DNA of 64,000 bases. Source: Acidobacteria bacterium UBA2161. Lineage in GTDB: Bacteria; Acidobacteriota; Vicinamibacteria; Vicinamibacterales; UBA823. The stretch is taken from the NCBI GenBank assembly GCA_002328835.1, contig DCWN01000003.1, positions 62,895 through 126,894 of the forward strand, written 5' to 3'. Position 1 is the stretch's first letter. Each line of letters begins with the position of its first letter. The notes under the pieces were generated by a model, which was given only the letters and a program-made list of their open reading frames with translations, was not told the origin of the DNA and did not search any database. Positions 32,546-40,984 of this stretch are shown in pieces. A program made the translations under genes and the position numbers.

Positions 32546-33223
32546 ATGCGCGCCGGTCGTCAGGCCACCTTCCTCTACAGCATTTTCGCGGCACTGTTCA
32601 CGTTCGGGGTCGTCGACGCCGATGCGCAGGACCCGGTCAGATTGGGCCCCTACGTGGTGGACGTGCGGTTTTCCCTCCCATACTACGGCCAGGACCCGTT
32701 CGTCGCGATGCAGCGAGAACTCGTCCCGTTTCAGCTACCTGCGCGAGGTGTTGGCATCAACGTAGGAGCGCACGTCTACCCTCTCCGGCTAGGGGCAGTC
32801 ACCCTCGGCATCGGCGTCGAAGCGCTGGCGTCGCGCGGCTCGCGCAAGCCGTTGCTGGAGGAGTTGGAGATCACGGTCGACGAGACGACGGAAGACCCAC
32901 TCGCGCCCATTGTGACGCGGTTCGACAGCATCTCCCCACAGGTGTCGTTCAACTTCGGTGGCACCACTGGATGGAGCTACCTGAGTGGGGGGTTGGGACC
33001 GACCACCTTCAGCGTTGCGGCGGCCGGCGTCGAGGACCGCGGGGAACGTCGCTTCTCGGCAGTGAACTATGGGGGTGGTGGGCGGTGGTTCCCGAAAGAC
33101 CACCTCGCCGTGTCGCTGGATCTCCGCTTTTATTCAATCAGCCCGCAAGAGGAAACCGATGAACTGCCCGGAATTGGGCGCATGACGCTGATGGTCTTCA
33201 GCATCGGCGTGTCAATCAAGTGA
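32546..33223 (+). CDS. Exported protein, probable outer-membrane beta-barrel-like
   Basis: 225 residues with an N-terminal signal peptide (hydrophobic residues 8-22, cleavage likely after DADAQ near residue 28). The mature part alternates short hydrophobic strands with Gly, Tyr and Asp turns and ends in a strand reaching the C-terminus (MTLMVFSIGVSIK), the pattern of small outer-membrane barrels. There are no cysteines. No specific family is recognised. Its stop is four bases from the convergent stop of the TPR gene. Confidence 0.65.
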   Translation: MRAGRQATFLYSIFAALFTFGVVDADAQDPVRLGPYVVDVRFSLPYYGQDPFVAMQRELVPFQLPARGVGINVGAHVYPLRLGAVTLGIGVEALASRGSRKPLLEELEITVDETTEDPLAPIVTRFDSISPQVSFNFGGTTGWSYLSGGLGPTTFSVAAAGVEDRGERRFSAVNYGGGGRWFPKDHLAVSLDLRFYSISPQEETDELPGIGRMTLMVFSIGVSIK

Positions 33224-33226
33224 CGG

Positions 33227-33985
33227 TCACTTCGGTTGGGAGGCGAGCAGGCTCTCGGAGGGCCATCCGTCGAGGTAGCGGCGGGCGCGGTCGATCCACG
33301 GTGACTCGCCCGAGCGCAGGTAGTCCGGCACCGATTCTTCCTGATTGACGATCTCCTGCATGATCCGGGCGGCCGCGGCCGCGTCGCCCGCCTTGTCGAG
33401 CAGCCATCCCCAGTAGAACTTCGGACGCGCGCGGGCGGAGGCACCGGCGACCGAGGCATACTGGTCGAGCGCCTCGCGGTCCCGCCCGGCGGCGAGCAGG
33501 GCGTCGGCGAGCGCCTCGGCGGCGGCGCGATAGTCGTACTTCGGGTCGGCGGCGTAGACCTGCTTCAACTCCTCGACCGCCTCGGTGTTTCGGCCCTGGG
33601 CCTTGAACTCGAGCCCGAGGTGGTAGCGCGCGTACAGACTGTCGGGATCGGTCTCGAGCGACCGGCCGTACGCCTCGGCCGCCGACCGGTGGTCGCTGCG
33701 CCGCGTGTGCAGGTCCCCCAGTTCGATGAACAGCGCCGGCGCGGGGTTCGCGGCCAACAGCCCCTCGAGCTCGGCGATGCGAGGATCGCGCTCGAGCGGC
33801 ACCTCGGACCGGGCCTGCCCGAACCGGCGTCCGCGCAGCAGCTCACTCACGACGTAGGCAAACGCCCCGAACGGCCCGAACAGCAACACCGCCATCACCC
33901 AGAGCAGCCGCGTCCGCTGCCGCAAGCAGTCGACGATGGCCCAGATCTGGAACGCGATCAGGACGGCATATACCAGCAACGTCAC
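33227..33985 (-). CDS. Membrane-anchored TPR protein
   Basis: 252 residues. The N-terminus has two membrane helices (about 3-22 and 30-50) in a PLDc_N-like hairpin, followed by a soluble part with tetratricopeptide repeats (about residues 75-200, including AELEGLLAANPAPALFIELG and DSLYARYHLG). TPR domains serve as protein-binding scaffolds. GTG 33985 was chosen because it gives a complete first helix and lies six bases after the upstream stop, with GGAG overlapping the end of that gene. It therefore forms an operon with the diadenylate-cyclase-like gene and may be its partner. Confidence 0.7.
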   Translation of the reverse strand: MTLLVYAVLIAFQIWAIVDCLRQRTRLLWVMAVLLFGPFGAFAYVVSELLRGRRFGQARSEVPLERDPRIAELEGLLAANPAPALFIELGDLHTRRSDHRSAAEAYGRSLETDPDSLYARYHLGLEFKAQGRNTEAVEELKQVYAADPKYDYRAAAEALADALLAAGRDREALDQYASVAGASARARPKFYWGWLLDKAGDAAAAARIMQEIVNQEESVPDYLRSGESPWIDRARRYLDGWPSESLLASQPK

Positions 33986-33990
33986 GTGCG

Positions 33991-35352
33991 TCAGATCTCC
34001 CAAATCAGCTGGTTGTCGTAGAACGACAGGACGCCATCCTCGCTCACCTTGAGCACCGGCCCGAATTGCGAGGCCTGGATGGCCGCCGTCGTCCGGGCCC
34101 CCTCGACGACCACGCCACCACTGGCCGCCGGCTGCCGCGGATGCATCAGAATCGCCCCCACCGCCAGCAGCCGGCCGGCCGCGTCGACCACGGTGGCCCC
34201 GTCCATGGTCGCCAGCGCCGATAACACGCTGGCATCGAGGGTCGTCACCCGGCGGTCGGTCAGCAGCCGCAGCAGGTGGCGCCGCGAGAGGCCCTCGACT
34301 TCCGCGTCGGCCACCGGCGACACGTCGAGCCGGTCCGCCGGGGCCACCAGCGCCTCGGCGGCCTGTTCCGGATCGCGCAAGACGACGAACAGCGCGCCCT
34401 CGCGGGCATCGGCAAGGTTCAGGGCCGTCTGGAAGAGCCGTGCGGCGACATCGGCTTGGCCGACGGCCTCGACCCACATGGCGTACTTCGCCGCGATATC
34501 GAGCAGATGCCAATTGGCGTTCCGGAACGTGAACAGCTGCGCACCCTGTCCGAAGACCTTCAACTCACGCGACGGACTCAGGACGACGCAGACGTGGCCA
34601 TTGCCGGAGGTCGCCTGTGCGTGATGACGATAGGGCTCGGCGCATGGGGTTGACGACTCGCGGTGCCCGCACGTTTGCTCAGCCCACCGCTCGATATCGA
34701 CGACGTCAAGTAGCGCGCCGCGCCGATTCGCGAGATAGACGGTGCGCAGGCCGTCGCTCACGCGGTAGAAGCTCTTGAACTCGGTGAGCGCCTGTGAATA
34801 GGCCGCCCCGGGCTGCGGGCGCTGCTCTTCGGGCCGGCACGGGTCGCCGTCGTCATCGAGTAACAGGACGCCTGACGAGATCGGACGGTTCTCATAGCTG
34901 GACAGGGCGACCACTCGCAGCACCTCGATCGCCGACGCGATGAGATCCGCGCGGTCCTCCGACTCGATTCCGTACGGCACGGGGTCGAGAAACGCACCCG
35001 CGTAGCGGTCCTCGATCGCGCCCCGGAAGAGATCGCCACGCTCAGCCATGAGCTTCGGGTCGAACAGCGCACGGTATCGCGCCGCCAGCACGGCGCCGAT
35101 CGCGCGCGCGAACGCGACCTCGTGCTCGGTGAACGCCCGGTAGGCCGGCGCGCGGATGATGTAGCGGGATCCGAACCAGCGGACGCTGAGCGCGAACGGA
35201 TCGTCCGTCGCTTCGATCGCGAGACGCCCATCGGACGACGCCGAGGGGATCGGTTCGGTCTCGAAGGTGGCACGAGCAAAGAACTGGCGCAGCGCGCCTT
35301 GCAGCAGGCTGTCGTAACGCGCGCCGACGGCGAAGGCCGCGGGGATGGTCAT
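33991..35352 (-). CDS. Protein with degenerate diadenylate-cyclase (DAC)-like C-terminal domain
   Basis: 453 residues. The last 110 resemble the DAC/DisA_N fold that makes c-di-AMP: a DGA-type element (ATMDGATVVDAAGRLLAVGAIL) and then GARTTAAI where active enzymes have the RHR motif. Both arginine/histidine pairs of RHR are lost, so catalysis is doubtful; such degenerate domains have been proposed as nucleotide sensors. The first 330 residues show no motif I can name. Start ATG 35352 lacks a Shine-Dalgarno. It is divergent from the ligase fusion by only 36 bases and is followed after five bases by the membrane TPR gene. Confidence 0.55.
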   Translation of the reverse strand: MTIPAAFAVGARYDSLLQGALRQFFARATFETEPIPSASSDGRLAIEATDDPFALSVRWFGSRYIIRAPAYRAFTEHEVAFARAIGAVLAARYRALFDPKLMAERGDLFRGAIEDRYAGAFLDPVPYGIESEDRADLIASAIEVLRVVALSSYENRPISSGVLLLDDDGDPCRPEEQRPQPGAAYSQALTEFKSFYRVSDGLRTVYLANRRGALLDVVDIERWAEQTCGHRESSTPCAEPYRHHAQATSGNGHVCVVLSPSRELKVFGQGAQLFTFRNANWHLLDIAAKYAMWVEAVGQADVAARLFQTALNLADAREGALFVVLRDPEQAAEALVAPADRLDVSPVADAEVEGLSRRHLLRLLTDRRVTTLDASVLSALATMDGATVVDAAGRLLAVGAILMHPRQPAASGGVVVEGARTTAAIQASQFGPVLKVSEDGVLSFYDNQLIWEI

Positions 35353-35388
35353 GATGCGATCGGTCGAGTCTTACATCATAATGCAGCC
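35353..35388. promoter_or_regulatory. Very short divergent promoter region
   Basis: Only 36 bases separate the divergent starts 35352 (minus) and 35389 (plus). The segment 35371-35383 contains CATAAT on the plus strand, ending six bases before the plus start (leaderless), and an overlapping TATGAT on the minus strand. Any -35 elements must lie inside the opposite gene, so the two promoters should compete for polymerase. Confidence 0.45.
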
Positions 35389-37908
35389 ATGCGGCGGGAT
35401 TCGTTACTCGATTTCTTCTCCGATCTCGAAGGCTCGAGAGCGGAGTTCATCGCGTACGACGACGGCCTGCGCCACTGGACGTTCAGCTATGAACAGATCG
35501 CCGCGCTCGCCCGGGCGTTCGCGGCGCGGCTGCGCCGGGAGGGCGTCGGCCCAACGGACAAGGTCATTCTCTGGGCTGAAAATCGCGCCGAGTGGTTGAT
35601 CGCGTTCTGGGGATGCCTGCTGGAAGGCGTCGTCGTCGTGCCGATCGACTATCGCGCGTCGGCTGATCTCTTGCGGTCGGTCCAGCGGATCGTCGACGCC
35701 AAGGCCGTGCTCATCGGCGAGGACGTCCCCCACCCCGAGACGGGCCGGGTGCCGGTCTGGCGCCTCACGGACCTCTCGGCCGACACCACGCCGCCCGCGA
35801 CCGTCCTGCCCCAACGCTCGACGGGCGGCGGGCAGGATGTGGCCGAAGTCATCTTCACGTCGGGCGCCACCGCCGATCCGAAAGGTGTCGTGATCACCCA
35901 CGGCAACGTCCTCGCGAACATCGTGCCGGTCGAGCGAGAGATCCGGCGCTACCGCCGCTACGCCTGGCCGTTCTCCCCCGTGCGATTCCTGAACCTGTTG
36001 CCGCTCAGCCATATGTTCGGCCAGGCGATGGCCACCTTCATCCCCCCGATGCTCCGCGGCACGGTCGTCTTCATGCGGGGCTACAACCCCGTCGAGATCG
36101 TCCGGCTGGTGCGGTCGCGTCGCGTGTCGGTGCTGACGTGCGTGCCGAAGATCCTCGAGGTCCTGAAGGAGCATGTCGTCCGGACCGTGCCCGAAGCGGC
36201 CGAGGCGATGACCGACGGCCCCCGGCGCAGCATCCCCCAGCGGTGGTGGCGCTATCGCGCGGTGCACCGATTGTTCGGATGGAAGTTCTGGAGCTTCGTG
36301 GTTGGCGCCGCGCCGCTCGATCCCGAGCTGGAGGCCTTCTGGTCACGCCTGGGCTTCCTGGTGATCCAGGGATACGGCCTGACCGAGACGGCACCGATTG
36401 TGACCCTCAATCATCCGTTCCGGTCCAAGCGTGGATCGGTCGGCCGGCCGATCGCCGGCGTCGAGGTGAAACTCGGCGACGACGGCGAGATCCTCGTACG
36501 GGGCGACAACGTGACGTCGGGGTACTACGGCGCGCCGGACGACACCGCGGCATCGTTCACGGACGGCTGGTTCCATACCGGGGACATCGGTGCCCTGGAC
36601 GCCGACGGGCGGCTGTCGGTCCGTGGCCGCAAGAAGGAGGTCATCGTCACCCCCGAGGGCCTGAACGTCTTCCCCGACGACATCGAACGGGTCCTGAACC
36701 AGGATCCCGGCGTGGAGGACTCGGCGGTGATCGGGCTGGCCACCGGCGCCGAGGAACGGGTGCACGCGGTGCTGGTCCTGAGCGCTGGCGCCGCGCGCGA
36801 TGACATCATCCGACGGGTGAACGGACGACTCGAAGATCACCAGAAGATTCGCGGCGCCTCGGCGTGGCCGGGCGGCGAGCTGCCCCGCACCGAGGGAACG
36901 CGCAAGTTGAAGCGGCGGGAGATCCGCCAATGGGCGGCGGCCGGCGCCGGGGCGCCGCCCGCACCCCGCGCGGCAGCGAGTGCGACTGTCGAAGACGTGG
37001 TCGCGACGTTTGCCGAGGGGCGCACCGTGACAGCCACCACCACGCTCGACGAGCTCGGCCTCAGCTCACTCGAGCGGATGGAGCTGATGATGGCGCTCGA
37101 GCAGCGCTTCGACGCGACCGTCGACGAGATGGCGTTCGCGGCCGCGGCCACGGTCGGCGACCTGCGAGGCCTGGTCGTCGGCGCGGGCACGTGCCTGCCG
37201 TCGGCGCCGAGGGCGCCGCAGTTCGAGTTCCCGTCGTGGAACCGGCGGAGACCGGCGCGCGTGCTCCGCCGGCTGAGCCTGGCGACGTGGATCCTGCCGA
37301 TCGCCCGCCTGTTCGTCCGGCTCGAAGTGGGCGGCCGGGAGCACCTCGACGGACTCCCCGGCCCGGTCATCTTCGCCGCCAACCACCAGAGCCACATCGA
37401 CACGCCGGCGATTCTCTCCGCGCTGCCCGGGCGGTGGCGCTACCGGGTCGCCCCGGCGATGGCCAAAGAGTTCTTCAAGGCGCATTTCTTCCCGGCGAAC
37501 CACCCACGCCGGGCGCGGTTCACCAGCAGCCTCAGCTACTACCTGGCGGCGCTCTTCTTCAACGCGTTTCCGCTGCCCCAGCGCGAGGCCGGCACGCGCC
37601 AGACGTTGCGCTACATCGGCGACCTCGTCAGCGACGGCTACTGCCCGTTGATCTTTCCCGAGGGCCGCCGGGACGCGCCTGACGAGATCGAGGCCTTCCA
37701 GCCTGGTGTCGGCATGATCGCGGCGCGGCTCGAGGTTCCGGTTGTGCCGGTTCGGATCTTCGGGGCCAGCCGCGTCCTGCCGCAGCGCGCGCACATGGCC
37801 CGTCCCGGCCGGGTGCGCGTCGCCTTCGGTGCACCGCTCCTGCTCGAGGGTGACGACTACGCCGATCTGGCGCACCGAGTCGAGGCCGCCGTGCGCGCGC
37901 TGCGCTGA
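35389..37908 (+). CDS. Acyl-AMP ligase, acyl carrier and acyltransferase fusion
   Basis: 839 residues in three parts. Residues 1-525 form an AMP-binding ligase: TSGATADPKG (P-loop), GYGLTETAP, and the hinge GWFHTGDIG. Residues about 535-600 form an acyl carrier domain with the phosphopantetheine serine in GLSSLE. Residues about 630-839 form a PlsC-type acyltransferase with NHQSHIDT (H-x4-D) and FPEGRR. The order resembles Aas-type enzymes that activate a fatty acid and transfer it to a lysophospholipid, but the internal carrier domain is extra and would allow substrate channelling. No transmembrane transporter domain is fused. The start is leaderless-like. Confidence 0.85.
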   Translation: MRRDSLLDFFSDLEGSRAEFIAYDDGLRHWTFSYEQIAALARAFAARLRREGVGPTDKVILWAENRAEWLIAFWGCLLEGVVVVPIDYRASADLLRSVQRIVDAKAVLIGEDVPHPETGRVPVWRLTDLSADTTPPATVLPQRSTGGGQDVAEVIFTSGATADPKGVVITHGNVLANIVPVEREIRRYRRYAWPFSPVRFLNLLPLSHMFGQAMATFIPPMLRGTVVFMRGYNPVEIVRLVRSRRVSVLTCVPKILEVLKEHVVRTVPEAAEAMTDGPRRSIPQRWWRYRAVHRLFGWKFWSFVVGAAPLDPELEAFWSRLGFLVIQGYGLTETAPIVTLNHPFRSKRGSVGRPIAGVEVKLGDDGEILVRGDNVTSGYYGAPDDTAASFTDGWFHTGDIGALDADGRLSVRGRKKEVIVTPEGLNVFPDDIERVLNQDPGVEDSAVIGLATGAEERVHAVLVLSAGAARDDIIRRVNGRLEDHQKIRGASAWPGGELPRTEGTRKLKRREIRQWAAAGAGAPPAPRAAASATVEDVVATFAEGRTVTATTTLDELGLSSLERMELMMALEQRFDATVDEMAFAAAATVGDLRGLVVGAGTCLPSAPRAPQFEFPSWNRRRPARVLRRLSLATWILPIARLFVRLEVGGREHLDGLPGPVIFAANHQSHIDTPAILSALPGRWRYRVAPAMAKEFFKAHFFPANHPRRARFTSSLSYYLAALFFNAFPLPQREAGTRQTLRYIGDLVSDGYCPLIFPEGRRDAPDEIEAFQPGVGMIAARLEVPVVPVRIFGASRVLPQRAHMARPGRVRVAFGAPLLLEGDDYADLAHRVEAAVRALR

Positions 37909-37969
37909 CGTCCGCCGTTGCGCGGGAACGTCGGCTTGTGGGAAACTATCGGATGGAAGGAACGCATTT

Positions 37970-38188
37970 TTGAGCAAAGAAGACCTGATCGATGTTCAAG
38001 GAACGGTCGTCGCGGTGCACAGCGGCGGCCTCTATCGTGTGGAGTGCGACGCCGGGCACGAAGTACTCGCGCAGCTCAGCGGCCGCATGCGCCGCTTCCG
38101 CATCAAGGTCGTGCCGGGCGACCGGGTGACCGTCGGCGTCTCACCCTACGATCCGGCACGCGGCATCATCACCTTCCGCGCACGCTAG
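37970..38188 (+). CDS. infA: Translation initiation factor IF-1
   Basis: 72 residues, exactly the usual IF-1 length, one S1/OB-fold that binds the ribosomal A site during initiation. The text SKEDLIDVQGTVVAVHSGGLYRV and SGRMRRFRIKVVPGDRVTV-SPYDPARG-I-FR-R is diagnostic. The start is TTG 37970, not ATG, preceded by GGAAGGAA about eight bases upstream. Non-AUG starts can keep infA expression modest. It is isolated from the ribosomal protein operon where infA is often found. Confidence 0.95.
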   Translation: MSKEDLIDVQGTVVAVHSGGLYRVECDAGHEVLAQLSGRMRRFRIKVVPGDRVTVGVSPYDPARGIITFRAR

Positions 38189-38224
38189 CCCGATTCCCGA
38201 ACTCCCGAGCGGGATGAACCCGGC

Positions 38225-38539
38225 ATGAACGACAGCCCACGCCCCGGTGCCGACAACCCGGCACCCGCGCCGGATGATTCGGGCGCGGCGGCGACGCACA
38301 CCGAGGCCACGTCCGGAGACACCGCACCGGCGGCCGCCTCGCCGGCCGACGAGCGATTCCGCAGCTGCCGGTGGCATACGAAGCCGGATGGCGGCGGCGT
38401 CAGCTACTGCGCGCACCGTGACGTCCAGCCGTTCGCTGGCACGAGCGGCTTCAACCCCGAAGCCTGGTGCCCGGACTGCAAGTTCTTCAAGGTGCGGCGG
38501 GCGCTGAGGAAACGGCCCGCTTCGGATTGGCAGGGATAG
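38225..38539 (+). CDS. Small Cys-rich protein of unknown function
   Basis: 104 residues. The first 45 are a disordered Pro/Ala/Thr-rich acidic stretch. The rest contains four cysteines (CRWH, YCAHRD, CPDCKFF) that could bind one zinc or iron. No family is recognised. It follows infA by 36 bases and converges with the BRCT/MerR/TPR gene. Confidence 0.6.
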   Translation: MNDSPRPGADNPAPAPDDSGAAATHTEATSGDTAPAAASPADERFRSCRWHTKPDGGGVSYCAHRDVQPFAGTSGFNPEAWCPDCKFFKVRRALRKRPASDWQG

Positions 38540-38549
38540 GGGCGTCGCC

Positions 38550-39734
38550 CTATTCTGAGAACTCTTTCGCCAGCGCCACCCACTCCCCCTCCGGCGCCAG
38601 TTCCTGATACGCCCGCCAGTGCGGACGCGCATCCTGCGACCGGCCCAGCTTCTCCAGGGTCACGGCGAGGTAGAAGTGCGTGTCGGCATATCCAGGGTTC
38701 AGCTGGACCGCGGCCTGGTAGCACTCGCGCGCGTCGCCGAACCGGCCGAGGTCGTGCTGGATGTTGCCAAGATTGAAGTAGGCCTCGAAGCACTCCGGCT
38801 CAAGATTGATCGCGCGCTCGTAGAGCGCCTGCGCCTCGACCAACTCGTCGCGGGCGTAGTGTAGATTTGCCAGATTCACGAGTGCCGGCACCAGCGTCGG
38901 ATCGAGGACGAGCGCCTGGCGATAGGCGCCGATCGCCTGCTCCTGCTGCACGACGTCACCTTCGTCCAGCCCCGCGCCCTCGCTGAAATAGCGCGCCGCC
39001 AGGTTCGACTGGCAATCCATCGGCGTCGGCTGCACCTGCCCGAGGTCGGCCGTTCGAGGCTTCGGCTGCGCTTGCAGCGCCACGACCTTGGCGGGATGTG
39101 CCGGGCTGCTCCGGCCAGGCTGGAAATCGAACGCGAGTTGCCCTTCCCGCTGCGAGACGAGGGTCCGGACGATGGCACGAAACGGCCGGCCCTCATCCAG
39201 CTCGGCCCGCACCTGCTTGATGACCGCCAGATCGGGAAACTCGTAGTAGCGGCTGGCGTTGGTCCGCGCCACGATCCGGATCAGCCGCCATTTCTCCAGG
39301 TAGCGCAGATGATCGTCCCGGACCGCTGGATACAGTTCGCGGATCTCCCGCACGCTGTACAGCTCGTGGCCCGGCGCTTCGGGCGGGGGCAGCCCACCCC
39401 GATCGCAGAAGTCCGCCTCGCTGACGATGTGGACCTGTCCTGGTGTTCGCGCGTTGACCTGCTCGGCCCGCTGCAGCTTGCGGCTCTTGTCGCCCGTGAC
39501 CGAGGCATCCGCAATCGCCAGCCGGCTCGCTCCGCGACCCGCTCCGTCGGCGCCGATCACGAGCATCGTCGTGCGGGAACTCACCTCGTCGGCCGCCTCG
39601 CCGCCCAGCCGCTGGACGAGCGCGAACGCATCCTTGCGGCCGATCGAGGCCAGGCGGCCATTGAACACGACCACCTGATTTGCGAACGTTAGTGGCGAGT
39701 CGAGCCGGCCGGCGGGTGAGGAAGATGGTGTCAC
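38550..39734 (-). CDS. BRCT, MerR-like HTH and TPR fusion protein
   Basis: 394 residues. Residues about 15-110 resemble a BRCT domain (FANQVVVFNGRLASIGRKDA, LVQRLGGEAAD, TMLVIG), usually found in DNA ligase and eukaryotic repair proteins. Residues 125-200 resemble a MerR-type helix-turn-helix (YSVREIRELYPAVRDDHLRYLEKWRLI). Residues 265-385 are tetratricopeptide repeats. The combination suggests a DNA-binding regulator or repair-linked scaffold; the role is unproven. The start is GTG 39734 with GGGGA upstream. Confidence 0.7.
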   Translation of the reverse strand: MTPSSSPAGRLDSPLTFANQVVVFNGRLASIGRKDAFALVQRLGGEAADEVSSRTTMLVIGADGAGRGASRLAIADASVTGDKSRKLQRAEQVNARTPGQVHIVSEADFCDRGGLPPPEAPGHELYSVREIRELYPAVRDDHLRYLEKWRLIRIVARTNASRYYEFPDLAVIKQVRAELDEGRPFRAIVRTLVSQREGQLAFDFQPGRSSPAHPAKVVALQAQPKPRTADLGQVQPTPMDCQSNLAARYFSEGAGLDEGDVVQQEQAIGAYRQALVLDPTLVPALVNLANLHYARDELVEAQALYERAINLEPECFEAYFNLGNIQHDLGRFGDARECYQAAVQLNPGYADTHFYLAVTLEKLGRSQDARPHWRAYQELAPEGEWVALAKEFSE

Positions 39735-39870
39735 CGAGAGATCCCCACCGAGGTGTGTCGAAGGCGTGACGTGACGAAGCGGTGAAGCAGACGACGCATC
39801 AGGATCGGATGCTGGCGCTCCAGATCAGTGCGTAACGGCGCTGTTCGCAGGGAAAGATGAACGAGAACGG

Positions 39871-39900
39871 TTGTAAAGTCAAGCGGCATCCGACCACAAT
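39871..39900 (+). promoter_or_regulatory. Possible promoter of glucokinase gene
   Basis: TTGTAA at 39871-39876 and CACAAT at 39895-39900 are separated by 18 bases and lie about 60 bases before the glk start. Both hexamers match the consensus at four of six positions. The segment around it (39735-39960) holds no gene. Confidence 0.3.
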
Positions 39901-39960
39901 GCGGCACAGGACGCCACTGCACCACGGCCGATCCGCCGTGGCGCGAGGAGAAACGACGCG

Positions 39961-40926
39961 ATGCTGCTTGCTGCCGATGTCGGCGGCACCACGACACGCC
40001 TCGGCCTGTTCCGCCCCGAGGCGGATCGACCGGTCCCGATCCGCACGGCACGGTTCACCTCCCTCGACCACGGCGGCATGGCCGCCATGCTCGACGAGTT
40101 CCTCTCGGCCTCGAACGAGATCGGTCCGATCGCGGGCGCCTGTTTCGGCGTGGCCGGGCCCGTGCTCGAAGGGACGGCGCGGCTGACCAACGTCCCCTGG
40201 ACGATCGAAGCCTCCGAGATCGGCGCGCGCTTCGGCGTCGGCAGGGTCGCGCTGCTGAACGACCTCGAGGCGATGGCCTATTCGGTCTCGGCCCTCGCTC
40301 CGGACGAGCTGGCCACGCTCCAGGAAGGCGAAGCGCTCGGGTCGGGAAGCGCCGCGCTGATCGCCGCCGGCACCGGTCTCGGCGAGGCGCTGCTGCACAA
40401 CCAGGACGGCCGCTTCGTCCCATCCGCCTCCGAAGCCGGGCATGCCGATTTCGCGGCGCGGACCCCTCGGGAGCTCGATTTCGTCCGCGAACTGTCCCAG
40501 AGCCTGGGCCGGGTGCGGCTGGAGGACGTCCTGTCAGGATCGGGGCTCGTCAACCTGTACTACTTCGCCCACGACGAGCCCTGCGTCGCCGGGACGGCCG
40601 ACGACCCCGACGACCTGCCCGCCCAGATCACGACTTCGGCGCTCACGGGTGGCTGCAGCAGCTGTGTCGAGGCCCTCGAGATGTTCGTCTCGGCCTACGG
40701 CGCCGAGGCTGGCAACCTCGCGCTCCGGTCGACCGCCACCGGCGGTGTCTACGTCGGCGGCGGCATCGCGCCCCAGATCCTCCCGGCGCTCGAATCGGGC
40801 GGGTTCCTGGAGGCGTTCCGGAACAAGCCGCCGATGACCGATCTGCTGGCCGCCGTACCGGTGGCGGTCATCCTCCACCCCCAGCCCGGGTTACTCGGCG
40901 CCGCGGTCCGCGCCGCGCAGCTATAG
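39961..40926 (+). CDS. glk: Glucokinase
   Basis: 321 residues of the bacterial Glk family (not ROK). ATP-binding LLAADVGGTTTRLGLF at the N-terminus, the glucose-binding region with NVPWTI and LLNDLEAMAYSV (catalytic Asp), and a conserved GTGLGEA. It phosphorylates glucose to glucose-6-phosphate with ATP. A GAGGAGA lies about ten bases before ATG 39961. It ends in TAG two bases before a perfect hairpin and converges with a hydrolase gene. Confidence 0.9.
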   Translation: MLLAADVGGTTTRLGLFRPEADRPVPIRTARFTSLDHGGMAAMLDEFLSASNEIGPIAGACFGVAGPVLEGTARLTNVPWTIEASEIGARFGVGRVALLNDLEAMAYSVSALAPDELATLQEGEALGSGSAALIAAGTGLGEALLHNQDGRFVPSASEAGHADFAARTPRELDFVRELSQSLGRVRLEDVLSGSGLVNLYYFAHDEPCVAGTADDPDDLPAQITTSALTGGCSSCVEALEMFVSAYGAEAGNLALRSTATGGVYVGGGIAPQILPALESGGFLEAFRNKPPMTDLLAAVPVAVILHPQPGLLGAAVRAAQL

Positions 40927-40927
40927 A

Positions 40928-40944
40928 TCGGGGCTTTGCCCCGA
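40928..40944 (+). terminator. Hairpin after glucokinase
   Basis: TCGGGGC-TTT-GCCCCGA is a perfect 7-bp stem with a 3-base loop beginning two bases after the glk stop, between convergent genes. There is no T-tract, so it may be a Rho-assisted or bidirectional terminator. It is also part of a GC-rich repeat family seen near 51711 and 63950. Confidence 0.45.
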
Positions 40945-40984
40945 ACCCCCGCGCTGCGCGCCGTGCGCGCCGTCGTCTTCTCCG

